Program-made: the position numbers and the translations under genes | In this document: positions 8,142-19,406 of the stretch, piece by piece | How the letters are laid out: each line of letters opens with the position of its first letter | How positions within the stretch are numbered: position 1 is the first letter of the stretch | Origin: Cochliopodium minus | Lineage: Eukaryota; Discosea; Himatismenida; Cochliopodiidae | Assembly (NCBI GenBank): GCA_024220525.1 | Contig: JAMYWO010000005.1 | Span: 281,749-304,006 of the forward strand | Length of the DNA stretch: 22,258 nucleotides | Direction of reading: 5' to 3' | The notes under the pieces: generated by a model | Seen by the model: the letters and a program-made list of their open reading frames with translations, nothing else | Database searches by the model: none | What the model was told of the DNA's origin: nothing

Positions 8142-9888
8142 CTGCTCCTGCTGACGAACTGCTGTAGTTTGTTAATTCTCCTATTAAATTTTAAAAAAAC
8201 TATTTGTTGAGTAATTAATACCAATTCTCAAATATTTTAAGTGAGGGACGGTGTTGGGTTGAGAGGAAAGATACTGAAGGAAACCATTGATGATGTGTTC
8301 TTTCTCGAATTCAGGAAAAGAAAAATACTCCAATTCTTTCACCTCTTCAAAAAAATGGCAAACTGATTCTTGATTTGACCCAAAATTAAATCCTGTGAAA
8401 AAAAAAATTAAAATTAAAAATTAAGAATTAATAAAACATGTGAAACACAAGTAAAAATAATATTATTTTAATTTGATCAACATTGCCAATAAAGTGATTA
8501 TTTTCTTAAAATTATTGCAATTTTAATAAGATAAATTGAAAATGTTCCAATTTTGTTTGAAGGAAGTTTGTTTTAAATTAAATTTTTTAAAAAAATTAAT
8601 AATTGAATTTAAAAAAAATAAAAAAAAAAATGAAAAATTAAAAAACAAATTTTTTACCTAATTTAAGTGCTTTCAAAGTTTTGATGAGAGACACAACAGA
8701 GAAAAAATCGTGTTCATTCTCAATATTTTCTAATTTTAAGGAGATCAAGTTGGGAAAGGTGGCCAGCTCCCTAAAATCCTCACTATTTACCCCTTTCCCT
8801 TCTAAGTGAAGAGTTTGCAGTGTGTTTTTGAGAATTTTGCTTTTTCTTTTAAAAATTTAAAAATGATAAATTAGAAAATTGTGAAAAGGATCTGAATTAA
8901 AACCGAGTTATGTCAAAATTAATTTATTATTTTTTTCAGAATATTTAAAAAGATTATAAATAATCTTATCTATCAAGTATGTTTCAAGATGTAAATTATA
9001 CTTTGCAGAATTGATATTTTTTCAAAAAAAACAAGGGAATTTTTATTTCTTTTTGAATATGTCTGGATATAACACGATAAAAAAATCATTTATCTCTATA
9101 TTTGAGATATATCTTCTAATATACAATTGATATTTACATACAGTGGTGATCAAATTATTTTTCCTTATGATTAAAAGAATCAAAGTATACAAATGATATA
9201 TCTTATGCTCAAATACATATTTGGATGCAAATAATTTATGAAAAAAATTTAATTCTATATTTGTTTATCATTTGTATCTCAATTGATCAAAAAAATAAAT
9301 AATTTTTTACCCAACATTCACAACAAAATATTTGAAATCGAAGGAGCTCATCAATTCAATTTTTTCCAAACACGGGAGATGATCCCAATCGAAAAAAGAG
9401 TTGACATCCAGACTTTGACAGTCGATGCCATTGAGTATTATCTTCCTGAGCTTGGGATATCTCCTTGAAGAAAAGAGGGGAATCTGATTCTTATCCTCTT
9501 TTAAGTCCCATAATAAGGTTTTAAATGAAATGCCGAATGCATAATTTATTTTGGATCCCCTTTTTTTATCATTGTCTGGGAATTCAAATTCTGCTCAATA
9601 TGTATTTGTAATTTTGATCGCCGAAAAATATAAATATTCTTTAAAAAGGATTTGGAGATAATTCATTTTCTTACCGACAGAAATGGATTCTATATCTTTA
9701 TCAAAGTACAAAACTATGTTTTCTATCTGTGTTTGATCAAAATATGAAAGAGTATCCTTTGTGAGATTTTCAACAGAAGAAATGAAGATTGATTCAATCA
9801 AATTGGAAGGCATCAGGTTAAATTTATGGTGGAATTTATCTAAATCGGAGCTTATTGATTTGAAACATAATTCTTTCAATGAGTTCAT
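8142..9888 (-). CDS. LRR protein gene C, 3' end cut by contig edge
   Basis: Exons in transcript order are 9888-9675, 9590-9311, 8845-8658, 8392-8222 and 8180-8142 (open at the contig edge); every junction keeps phase. The protein starts MNSLKELCFKSI and continues with NLMPSNLIESIFISSV, the typical short N-terminal module (LP--LIE-I) of amoebal LRR/F-box-like proteins. LRR units follow: YPKLRKIILNGID, LPCLEKIELMSS, LQTLHLEGKGV, FPNLISLKLENIE, VKELEYFSFPEF and VPHLKYLRI. About 297 residues are visible. The upstream in-frame codons before the ATG at 9886-9888 have no Met, only a poly-A leader. There is no H3-like exon in front, so this is a different subfamily from genes A and B. It is divergently arranged with the kinase about 800 bases away. 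It probably acts in protein binding; the target is unknown. Confidence 0.82.
8846..9310 (-). repeat. Long foldback-rich intron in LRR gene C
   Basis: A 465-base intron, the longest in the window. It holds several small perfect hairpins, such as aagattat-aa-ataatctt around 8948-8965 and tatctc...gagata around 9092-9110. It shares the phrase tatacaaatgata with the long S28 intron. An old small transposon insertion is possible; no clear ends are visible. Confidence 0.3.
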
Positions 9889-10684
9889 AAGGATGTCTAT
9901 TTTCAATTTTTTTTTTTTTTGATTTTTTAATTATTTTTATTTTTTGATCTAGGAATTTAAGAATTGATCATTTTGACATTAAACTTTAAATTAATAAAGA
10001 TTGTGAATGTCAATAATGTGATTAGAATTAATTTCTTTACTTTTGATTCTTTTTTATCCACAATAAAAGTACAAATTTGAAATTAAGAAACTCTCTTACA
10101 AATTTCATTAAATTAAGGATTTAAGTAAATTTAGGTTTATTAAAAGTAAACACTTGTGAAACCATTATTTAATTTACTTTTTAAATTCACTCCAAATTTA
10201 AATTTCAATCAATTTTTTATAATCAGCTCTTTTTTTATAAAGAGGAAGAAAGAAAAATTCAATTTCCCTTGGAATTAAAACACGAAAATTAACAAAAGAT
10301 TGATACCAAATCATTTCAAATGAGGCTTTTTTGAAATTACTAGTTAGACAATTTTTTTATTAATTTTGATTTTTAAAAATGTATATCTCCTCCACAACAG
10401 AGGGTATTTATTCGTTGAATAATATTTCATTTGTTCCCTCCAAAAAAAAGAAAATAGAAAAAGTTTTAATCTTCCATCAGATTTAAGTAATATTACATCT
10501 CTTTGCTCATTTTTTCATCCGCACTCAAAAATAAAGACAGAAATCTTAAAGAAAATTAAATCAAAGAAATAAGTATTGGATAAAAGGGAATACAAAATAA
10601 AAAATAATTAAAATCAAAATAAAAATAAAAAAAAAAACCTCACTCAAAAATTCAATCAAAAGCTAGAATAATAAAATTATAAAA
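9889..10684. other. Divergent intergenic region, no gene seen
   Basis: About 800 bases between LRR gene C (-) and the kinase (+). It is AT-rich with several A- and T-runs, and the last 100 bases are an A-rich leader. It presumably contains both promoters. I find no convincing motif, RNA gene or coding stretch. Confidence 0.5.
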
Positions 10685-11602
10685 ATGATTGGTAAATACA
10701 TTCTTGGTCAACAAATTGGGAAAGGAATTGATTCAAATTGCTATATCGTACAAAAAGAAGAAGGATCAATTTATTGTATGAAAGTCGTGGCATTATTTCA
10801 TTCAGAAAATGCCAAAAGGGATAGAATAGAAAAGGAGATCGAGATATTGAAGGCTTTGGGAAATAATCATCAAAACATCATCAATTATGAAGACTCATTC
10901 AAAATAGAAAATGCATATATCAACAAAGTATGCCTCGTGACTGAAGTTATGGAGATGGATCTCTTCAAATACATCAAATCAAAGAACGGGAAATTAAATC
11001 TTAGAGAAAGTAAAAAGATCGCCTATCAAATGTTGGATGGAATGAATTTCTGTCACTCCAATTTTGTATGTCATCATGATATCAAATTGGAGAACTTAAC
11101 TATTGATACCAACACCGGAAAAATAAAAATCATTGATTTTGGAATGTCCACCATCTCCTCCAATGAAGAAGAAGTTTGTAATATGTATGATTCCAAAGGT
11201 AAAAAATAAATATTGAATTAATCAAGAATTATATATAAATCCTCCTTTCGAAAATAAATAATATTTTAATCATCTAAATTAATTTATTATAAAATAGGAA
11301 CTCCCCTCTACGTATCTCCTGAAAAATTCTCAAAAATTAAATATGATGGGAGAAAAGCGGATATTTGGAGTTGTGGAATTTTGATGTACAGAATGATTAC
11401 TGGATCATTTCCTTTTGGAACAAACTGTAAAGATCTTCGCTCTCTTGCATTATCAGTGATCAATGATGAGTTTAAGATCCTTCCCAAATTTTCCGTCAAA
11501 TTAATTGATTTCTTCCAAAAAATCCTCTGCAAAAATCAATTGGACAGATATACTGCATTCCAATGTATGGATCATCCTTATTTCTCCTCAATCAAAAATT
11601 AA
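10685..11602 (+). CDS. Ser/Thr protein kinase, non-RD type
   Basis: The exons are 10685-11198 and 11298-11602 (intron G/GTAAAAAATA...aaaatag/GA), giving 272 aa that are essentially all kinase domain. Visible parts are: the G-loop variant IGKGIDSNCYIV (third glycine lost), ATP lysine K33 (YCMKV), helix C Glu about E51 (EKEIEIL), catalytic loop CHHDIKLEN (D132, K134, N137), DFG at 151-153, TPLYVSPE as the P+1/APE segment, DIWSCGILMYRMITG, and a final DRYTAFQCMDHPYF. The Arg of HRD is His here, so activation-loop control is probably unusual. The overall sequence is CAMK/Snf1-like. There is no regulatory tail, signal peptide or membrane segment. All residues needed for catalysis are present, so it is likely active. 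The substrate is unknown. Confidence 0.92.
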
Positions 11603-12339
11603 TTTAATTTAATTTTTGCTTTTTTCCTCATTATTTTTTTCACTTTTTGATTTTTCCACATTTTTCTGTAAAAAAAAAAATGTATTTTTTATTTGTCAAA
11701 AATAGACAAAATAAATAAATTTTTTCAACAAAATACCTTTCTTTTTGTTATGAATTTTTTATCTTCTTGTTTAATAATAAACATTTCACACGCTTTTCAT
11801 TCCCTTATATTCAACGAAATCATGTTTCCATTTATGAAACTCCACTTTCATATTTTTTTTATTATTATCCCTCTGTCGGAGTTGTAAGTCTTAAAAAAAT
11901 ACAAAAAATATAAAGATATATATTCCAAAGTCCGAAATTCATTTGAAGAATAGGACTCATTTCTTTTTGAAATCAAATTTTAATTATATTACAAAAAAAC
12001 TATTATAAATGTATTCGAACAAAAATGTTTTGAATTTAATTTAATTGATGTATTTTAGAGAATAAACTTTAAAAACTTTTAGGGTTCGTATTTTGTATTA
12101 AGATCAATTAAATAAAATATAATGAGATCTCAATTCTAATTCCTCTGAATGAATTTTACCAGTTTTAAAATGACTTTGATTTGTAAGTCACATCAATTTT
12201 TCAAGTAAATCTAAATGTGTTATTAAGAGTACTCCAAATTAAGATAAAGAAATTATATTTTCTAAACACCGGGTCGATAATATTTAATTATTTATTAAAA
12301 ATATAAAAAAAAAGCATAAAAAACTTATATACCTCATTC
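11603..12339. other. Intergenic spacer, no gene seen
   Basis: AT-rich sequence between the kinase and the SAM-like cluster. An open plus-strand stretch near 11693-11887 is low-complexity F/I/L-rich sequence starting at a non-ATG codon. On the other strand a 21-codon frame (near 11855-11790, MKVEFHKWKHDFVEYKG) is too short to call. I see no RNA gene. Confidence 0.45.
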
Positions 12340-12762
12340 ATGAAAGAAATGAACAACAAGCCAAAAAACAAAAATAATAGTTGCTTTGTAGAGAAGAAGG
12401 ATGATTTGAGAAAATCTTTGCTTGAATTAAAATTCCAAAAAGAAAACAAATTGTTATTGAATTTGAGGAACCTTAAATCTCAACAAATCTACAAATTACT
12501 GAAGAGAAAGGGTTTTAAAGAAGAGGCTCAAAATTTTTTTGAACAGAGGATCACGGGAGAATATTTTATTATTTTATTTACCTCCATCGAAGGGATTAGA
12601 TTATTGGAATCCTCTTTTAATTTGTCGAGAGAAAGTTTCTTCAAGTTGATTCTTCTATACGAGTTCATCTACAACTTTAGAAAAGTCTATGGCAGATTTT
12701 GCAATAATTTCGGTTACGATGAAGAACCAATGATGGGATCCTTTTGTGATGTAGATTTTTGA
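12340..12762 (+). CDS. SAM-like small protein, copy 2
   Basis: An intronless gene of 140 aa. The N-terminus is lysine/asparagine-rich and disordered (MKEMNNKPKNKNNS). The domain spans roughly residues 45-115: LNLRNLKSQQIYKLLKRKGF, EEAQNFFEQRITGEYFIILF, EGIRLLESSFNL and a last helix ending IYNFR. The tail is longer than in the other copies (YDEEPMMGSFCDVDF). It is first of four tandem paralogues on one strand, spaced 370-460 bases apart and each with its own A-rich leader, so they are probably separate transcripts. It is the most diverged member: ITG replaces the conserved IDG. The SAM fold is inferred from pattern; the partner is unknown. Confidence 0.82.
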   Translation: MKEMNNKPKNKNNSCFVEKKDDLRKSLLELKFQKENKLLLNLRNLKSQQIYKLLKRKGFKEEAQNFFEQRITGEYFIILFTSIEGIRLLESSFNLSRESFFKLILLYEFIYNFRKVYGRFCNNFGYDEEPMMGSFCDVDF

Positions 12763-13136
12763 ATTCATTTGATTTTTCCCTTCAAAATGATTTTCCTTTT
12801 TTCCATTTATTTATTTCATTAAAGAATTTTTCAAAAAAATAAACGACATTTCCTTTTTAATTCTCAATTTTGATAATCTTGTTTTTTCACAAAACCTTTT
12901 TTTTTTTTGTCAAAAAAGATAATATAAAATTTTTATAAATCACAGATGTCAGCAAAAAATAGTGTTGTGAAATGGAAATAAATTTAAAACCGTTTTCTTT
13001 TAAACAAATTTAAGGAAACTATTCAAGTGGATATCTACTTAGTTCCCTTTTTGAATCTTATATTTTTGAATAATTTAAATAAATAAAATTAAAAAATAAA
13101 AAAAAAAAAACCAAAAGAAAATTTTTTCGAGAGAAA
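12763..13136. other. Spacer between SAM-like copies 2 and 3
   Basis: 374 bases of T-rich 3' flank followed by A-rich 5' flank (aataaaattaaaaaataaaa just before the start). No gene is seen. Confidence 0.5.
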
Positions 13137-13508
13137 ATGGATCTAAATTCGAAATCTTCTTCTAAAAAAAACCTTCAACTGAGAGATAGAGTTCTCAATA
13201 GAAATTTCATAAGAAACAACGAAAGAATTCTAAATTTGAGAAATTTAAATTACAGAGAAATTGGTTTGATGTTACAACAAAAGGGGTTTCAAATTGAAGC
13301 AAGAAAATTCAAGCATGACAGAGTGGATGGAATCGCATTTATCGTCATTTTTACAGAAGAAGAAGGAATGGATATTTTGTGTGAGGAGATGCTTTTAAAT
13401 CAACAACAAATTGAAAGTTTAAAAGATTTTTATCGATTCATTTTCAAATTGAGAACCATTTTGAGCCAAGATTCCAATGAAGAAGAAATACCAATTTTCG
13501 AAGAATAA
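13137..13508 (+). CDS. SAM-like small protein, copy 3
   Basis: An intronless gene of 123 aa. It starts at an ATG in the context gagaaaATGG. A short Ser/Lys-rich N-terminus precedes ILNLRNLNYREIGLMLQQKG, IEARKFKHDRVDGIAFIVIF, TEEEGMDIL and a closing helix LKDFYRFIFKLR, then an acidic tail (NEEEIPIFEE). The DG--FI--FTEEEG core is the family signature. It sits in the middle of the tandem array, in the same orientation as its neighbours. Small size, a single domain and strong duplication suggest an adaptor or oligomerising role, but this is inference. Confidence 0.85.
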   Translation: MDLNSKSSSKKNLQLRDRVLNRNFIRNNERILNLRNLNYREIGLMLQQKGFQIEARKFKHDRVDGIAFIVIFTEEEGMDILCEEMLLNQQQIESLKDFYRFIFKLRTILSQDSNEEEIPIFEE

Positions 13509-13967
13509 ATCTTCTTTATTGAATTTCTATTTATATGCTGTTTATAAAACAACATTTATTAGAGGAGGATTTTAATAAATATTTTTTAAAAAAATGAAAT
13601 TGATTTTGAAAAACAACTTTTTTTATTCAGTTCTGATAACTTAAATATAAACTTTGTTTTAGTAATCTTTATTTGTGGAAATTTGTCATAACTGCACAAT
13701 TTAATTTTCCTCATGAGTATTTTGAAATAGAGTTAGGTTTTCCTTAATTTTAATTTGGATTTGAGGAAAATTTGTATAAGAAAAGGTAAAGAATGTGAAG
13801 TACACTCGATTAAGGATAAATACATATCTTTCCATTTAGAATCTTCAAATAATATTAAATATAGAAATAAATAAAAATAATTAAATAAATAAAAAAAAAT
13901 AAAATTAAAATTTTATAAATTCAACTAGTAAAACACACAAACAAACACACACAAATAAATACACACA
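13509..13967. other. Spacer between SAM-like copies 3 and 4
   Basis: 459 bases, AT-rich. It has a block agaggaggatttta near 13560 resembling the 3' hairpin region of copy 1 (5010-5025). A CA-rich leader (acaaacaaacacacacaaa) lies just before the ATG at 13968. No gene is seen. Confidence 0.45.
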
Positions 13968-14309
13968 ATGAGTCAAATAAACTCCAATAAAAGACACATA
14001 AAAAGAAAAATAGAACCAAGATTGAGCAAAGAACTCGTAAACTACAGATTCTTGTACTCTAACGAATTAACTTTAAACCTTAGAACTCTTAATTACAAAC
14101 AATTACATCAACTTTTACTTTCCAAAGGCTTCGAAATTGAAGCAAATGCATTTTTTAAAGAAATGATCGATGGAATGTCCTTTATCATCCTTTTCACTGA
14201 AGAAGAAGGGATTGAAATGTTATCAAATGAATTTAAATTCGATGAACAACAAATCCAAAGATTGAAAGTTTTCTATTCCTTCATTTGCAGACTAAGATCT
14301 CAAAGTTAA
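13968..14309 (+). CDS. SAM-like small protein, copy 4
   Basis: An intronless gene of 113 aa and the shortest of the set. After a basic N-terminus (NKRHIKRKIEPRL) comes the block LVNYRFLYSNEL, which is nearly identical in copy 5. The domain follows: LNLRTLNYKQLHQLLLSKGF, EMIDGMSFIILFTEEEG, and a last helix ending ICRLRSQS. It stops directly after the final helix, so the acidic/aromatic tail present in copies 1, 3 and 5 is absent. High identity to copy 5 marks these two as the most recent duplicates. The leader has an acacacaa repeat unlike its neighbours. Confidence 0.85.
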   Translation: MSQINSNKRHIKRKIEPRLSKELVNYRFLYSNELTLNLRTLNYKQLHQLLLSKGFEIEANAFFKEMIDGMSFIILFTEEEGIEMLSNEFKFDEQQIQRLKVFYSFICRLRSQS

Positions 14310-14749
14310 CAACTTTAAAAAGATTCCTTCATTTTAGAGAGGATATAGATTGTGAAATAAATATTTTTAAAAAAAATCTTATCATTTTGTTGAATGAATT
14401 TAATAAATTTTTTCTTTTGATAATATATTTCCTATACAGCGGCTAATTTATTTTTGTTGGAAATTTTAAATTTAATATATAATCTCGAGCAACAAAAAAG
14501 GTAAAAATCGAAATTTATATTTATTGCGATTAACATTGTTGAATCAAATGATTGTTACTGTTTGAATCAGTTCAATACACTTTGGGAAAATAAATTTACA
14601 AATCAATTTCGCAAAATGCAATATAACGATGAAAGATAAATAATATCCCAAATGTATTCTTGAAATTTTAATAAATATAATCAAAATAAAGAAATTATAA
14701 AAATAAATTAAAAAAAAAAAAAATTAACCACCGTATTTCAAGGTATCCC
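14310..14749. other. Spacer between SAM-like copies 4 and 5
   Basis: 440 bases, AT-rich, with an A-run (14708-14723) shortly before the next start. No gene or repeat array is seen. Confidence 0.5.
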
Positions 14750-15124
14750 ATGAGCATCAAAAAAGAAACTAGAGTAAGAAATGTCGAACCAAGACTGGAC
14801 AAAGAGCTCCTTAACTACAGATTTCTATACTCTAATGAATTGATTTTGAACCTTACTATACTTGATCACAAGCAAATGTATAGACTTTTGTCTTCAAAAG
14901 GATTCGAATATGAAGCAAATGTATTGAAAAGAGAATATATTGATGGAATGTCCTTTATCATGATATTAACTGATGAAGAAGGAATAAAATTGCTCATTGA
15001 AGATTTTAAATTCACAGAAGAACAGGTCAAAAAATTGAAAGAATTCTACTGTTTCATGTGCAAGCTTAGATATCTAAAGGGAATAGACTTTAAAAAAGAT
15101 GAGATTCCTTTTTATTTGAATTGA
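14750..15124 (+). CDS. SAM-like small protein, copy 5
   Basis: An intronless gene of 124 aa ending in TGA. It shares EPRL-KEL-NYRFLYSNEL with copy 4 and has the domain core YRLLSSKGFEYEAN, YIDGMSFIMILTDEEG and LKEFYCFMCKLR. The tail KKDEIPFYLN matches the DERPFYI end of copy 1, which suggests the ancestral protein had this tail and copy 4 lost it. It is last in the array, 392 bases before CAND1. No signal peptide or membrane segment is present. The function is unknown beyond probable protein-protein contact. Confidence 0.85.
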   Translation: MSIKKETRVRNVEPRLDKELLNYRFLYSNELILNLTILDHKQMYRLLSSKGFEYEANVLKREYIDGMSFIMILTDEEGIKLLIEDFKFTEEQVKKLKEFYCFMCKLRYLKGIDFKKDEIPFYLN

Positions 15125-15516
15125 AATCTTTTAAGATATGATTAGTGATTACTTTTATCGTTCCTTTTTTGTATGTATTGTATTGATTAAAAAAATTATT
15201 TATTTTAACTCTATATCATTGTTTAAACTCATTTATTTCATATCCAAAGCGTATCATCAAATCATGACTGAACTTTTTTTTATTCCTTTATGAATATATT
15301 AATAAAATAAAAAAAAAAACTTATTTTATAATTTCTATATTTTTTCATTTCATAAACAAGGTAATATAAATACTATTTAAAACACATATTTTTGAATATA
15401 TTAATTGTCAACAAATTATATTTTAATTCAAAATATAAACTCATATATTTTTTATACAACATATATATATTTTTTTTTATTCTAATTTTACTCATATTTT
15501 ATTCATCTAAATTAGG
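15125..15516. other. Upstream region of CAND1, no gene seen
   Basis: 392 bases, extremely AT-rich, with several TATA-like stretches (atatatatat near 15462). It probably contains the CAND1 promoter. I cannot point to a specific factor site. Confidence 0.45.
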
Positions 15517-18500
15517 ATGTCTTTTGATATTAATGCAGTTTTGAAAAATTTTGATGATGCTGATAAAGATTTAAGATATATCGCTTTATCTGATCTTGGT
15601 AGTGAACTTCCAAAAGAAGCATTCAAATTTGAAGGAGCAAATGAAACAAAAATTGTTGATGGTATGATCAAACTTTTGTATGATGTAGCAAATGAAGTAC
15701 AAGCTCAAGCTATTGTTGTTCTTACTCCATTGCTCAAGAAAATTTCAGGAGATAATTTGATTAGAATTACTTCTGCATTGGCAGAATATACCACCAATGA
15801 AAAGAAAGCACAAAAAGCAAAAGAAACATGCAGTAGTGGATTGAAAGTAATTGTAAACAATGCACCTGAAGAATTGTCACAAAGAATCGTAGATGCACTT
15901 GGACCTGCATTACCTGGTGGAATCAAAAATGAAGATGAAGAAATTATAAGTGATAGTTTAGATATTTCAAAAGATATCTTGAGACGTTGGGGATCTTTGA
16001 TGAACAACCATCATCTCAATCTCCTCCAAGCAACCTTGCCACAACTCAACAATGGAAGAAACATTATTCAACTTCGTGCTATCAATTGTCTTGGATCCCT
16101 TGCTCCTTATATCCAAATTGAAGATTTCGATAAAACCATAGAATCATTGATTTCATCTTTGGAGAAGGGAGGAAAAGATAAACCAATTTTCATTCAAGCT
16201 TTGGGAACCCTTGGATCTAATGCTGGTCCAAAGTTGGGAAAACATGTTTCTCGTATTACTCCTCTTTTGATTTCAGCTGTTAATGCATCTGAAGAAGGTG
16301 ATGAATTATCCAAAGAAAGTGCTTTCCGTACTTTTGAAGCATTCTTACAATCTTGCAGAAATGATGTAGGAGAAAACTTTGAAAACATTTTGAATCTTGC
16401 TATCAAATTTGTTAAATTCGATCCTTTGGTTGAAGATGAAAGCGAAGAAGAAGGAGGTGAAGGAAGTGAAGAAGGTAGCGAAGAAGGAAGTGAAAGTGGT
16501 AGCGATAGTGAAGAAGAATCTGAAGAAGAGGATGAAGCAGCTGGAGAAGATGTTGCATGGAAAATTCGTTCTGCATCTGCAAAGGTACTTGGAGCAGCTG
16601 TTACCTCAACCCCATCTAAATTGAAAGATCTTTCATTGCAAGTTGTTCCTATTTTGATCAAACGTCTTGGTGAACGTGAACATGTTGTTCGTCACGAAAT
16701 TTTCACCGTCTTGATCGGTATTATTAAACAACTTGGTTCTTATCTTCTCAAGGATGTTGTCCAACAATGGGTTAAAGATATTGTCAATCAAGTAAAAGGA
16801 TCCATCGGAAGTAAAGTTGAACAAACCAAACTTGATTCAATCAGTTTGTTGAAGACTGTCTTACAAATTGTACCAAATGCTTACTCTACATTCATGAAAT
16901 CATTGGTTCCTACTCTTGCAAAAGGATGCTCAGACTCTGCAAACTCCAAAATGCAAATTGCAGCTTTCCTTTTCGTCAGAGTTCTTGTTTCCTCTCACAA
17001 AGCAGATACCTTTCTTCCTTATATCTCTAGATTGACAAAGTCTATTACCATTGGTCTTTCATCAAAGAATGCTCAAGTAGCAGTTGCTGCATCAAGAGCT
17101 GGAGATGCTATTGTACAAAACATTCCTCTTGATGCAAAGGAATCGATTGAAGCAGTTCAAGTAATCTACAAAGCATTGAGTGCTCCATTTGAAGAAAAGA
17201 TTTATGATTCAAATGTAAAAGAAGCTGCTATTTCAACTGTTTCCAATATGGTTTCAAGATTTGGAGAGAAAGTTGGTGATCTGAATAAAATCTTGAAGAA
17301 TCTCGTCGCAAAATTGACTGATGAAAATACAAGAGAAGCTGCTGCACATGCTTTTCTTGTTATTACTCAATCCAAATTGAGCATCAATTTGAATAATGTT
17401 TTGGGAGATCTTGTAAAGGAACTTTCCAACTGTCTTCGTCAATCTTCTCGTCAAATTACTTCCGATGCATTGACTGTATTAAACTATATCATCGACAAGA
17501 ACCCTCAAGCAAAGGAATTGAAATCTGTTTATCCACAAATTGTTCAAGATTCATCCAAACTTGTTTCCCCTAAAGATGTTTATACCTCTGGTTTGGCTGT
17601 TGGTCTTGCTGCTAAAGTTGTATTTGCAGAACCAAAAACTGCAATTGATGTTCAAACACATCTTTATCCTCTCATTGAAAACATCTTGAAGGAGGTAGCT
17701 GTTGATGGTAATGAAGGTCAATCTTTTGGATCCCTCCATGCCGCTCTTTCCAAAGCAGAAACCAAAAAATTCGGATTTGAAGAATTGAACAAACAATTAA
17801 CCACCCTCGGCAATGATACCAAAGTAAAAGAGAACAAATTATATGATGGTATCGGTCGTTGTATTGCTTCTTTAATCACCAACACCAACGAATCTAATTC
17901 TAAGAAATCTATCTCAAACCATTTGTCCGTAATCAAAGCTAACAAGGAAGAATCTGCAACCCTCCTTTCTTTGGCAGTAATTGGTCATATTGGTAGACAA
18001 ATCGATATCAGCCCTCATGGTGATGTACAACAAGTTATTGCAGGATTGTTGGGATCTACTTCTCAAGATGTTATTGCTGCTACCGGCAGAGCATTAGGAG
18101 ATATTGCAGTAGGAAACATTGAGAAATTCCTTCCTTTCATTCTTGAAAACAGTAAGGATCCATCCAAGCAATACTCTATCTTGAATGCTATGCGTCAATT
18201 GGTTATTGGAAAGAGCGCAACCCAAGAAGGAATCAATGATTTGTCCAAATATCTCGATAAGATCACCCCTGTTCTTTTTGCAGCAAAACCAAAAGATGAG
18301 GCTGGTCAAAATCTTGTTGCAGAATGTTTGGGTAAAAAAAAATATACAATTAAAAATCCAATCCCAATTAATCCTTCATCTTTTTTAAAATATGATAGGA
18401 AGAGCTGCTACTGTTGCTCCATCTAAAATTATTCCAGAACTTCACAAGAGAATTGGAGATCAAGATGTATCCACCAGAGCTACTGCTGTCAACTCTCTTT

Positions 18501-19318
18501 CATATATCAGATATGATTCCACCAATGCAACAAACATCTATGAAAATTTGAAGAACATCATTTCTGATTTCTTAGTTTTGGTATCTGATAAAGATCTTAC
18601 TGTTAGAGATTCTGCAATTAATGGTTTCTCTTTTGTTCTCACCAGAAACATCGGTAAAATTTTATTTTTTAAAATGTATTTACAATAAACAAAATTTTTT
18701 TATAAATTTAGATCTTGTCAGACCTATTCTTCCTAAACATGTTGATAGCATATATGCTCAAGCTGAACGTTGTGAATTCAGAGAAATCGATTATGGTACC
18801 CATAAAGAATATGCAGATAACACACTTAAGGGACGTGATACCATTTTTGGAAACATTTTGCCAATCTTCTTCTCTCAATGCCCAGAAGTAATTGATCCTG
18901 AAAAATTGATTAAAACTGTTCTTGGTAAAAATTTCTTGGCCGATAATAACTTTATTTTTAACCATATTTCCAAATTTTAGCTGCATATAGACATGATCCA
19001 AAATTGAGACCTCAAACTGATGATATTTTTGTTTCCGCAAATATGATTCTTGTCAAACTTTGTTCTTTGGCTCCAGCTGTTGTTTTGTCCACTTTGGCTG
19101 ATCTTGTTGGTCCTCTTGAAACTGAAATTAAAAAGAATGCAGAAACTAAAGTAAAAAGATCTACTCTCCAAGCTATTGCTGCTATTTGTAAAATTCCTAA
19201 CTGGGAAACTGCTAACACAAAGTTTACTGAAGTTGTTAATAAATTGGTTAAAGGAAATGAAAAACTCAAACAAAGATATGAACAACTTTTGACTACAAAG
19301 GATCTTTCTACCCTTTAA
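15517..19318 (+). CDS. CAND1: CAND1 (cullin-associated NEDD8-dissociated protein 1)
   Basis: The exons are 15517-18331, 18399-18653, 18712-18924 and 18981-19318, giving 3621 bases and 1206 aa, close to the usual 1200-1230. HEAT repeats run through the whole length. The N-terminus (LKNFDDADKDLRYIALSDLG) and C-terminus (KVKRSTLQAIAAICKIPNWE) align with the CAND1/TIP120 family. An acidic insert at residues about 305-345 (runs of E, G, S) precedes DVAWKIRSASAKVL, the position of the acidic loop in animal CAND1 (followed there by WKVRRAAAK). CAND1 wraps around unneddylated cullin-RBX1 and exchanges substrate receptors in cullin-RING ubiquitin ligases. All three introns sit in the 3' third and are 56-67 bases long. 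Codon use is richer in GC than the spacers, as expected of a conserved, well-expressed gene. The H3-like exon of gene A begins only 88 bases downstream. Confidence 0.96.
18332..18398 (+). other. First intron of CAND1
   Basis: A 67-base GT-AG intron (G/gtaaaa...gatag/GA). Without splicing the first exon would read on for 30 codons into a non-homologous end; splicing restores the HEAT repeat GRAATVAPSKIIPELHKRIG. Confidence 0.92.
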
Positions 19319-19406
19319 AAAAAAGAGAGAAAAACATTTTATTAAAATTATTAAAAACAAATTCGAAACTTTAATTCTTTTAGAATATAAAAAATTGAAA
19401 ATTTAA

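Noticed and set aside
11693-11887. Small hydrophobic protein after the kinase
   Set aside because: Its first codon is not ATG and the sequence is AT-driven F/I/L low complexity.
16194-16661. Minus-strand serine-rich open frame inside CAND1
   Set aside because: It is the mirror of the acidic Glu/Ser-rich insert of CAND1 and has no features of its own.
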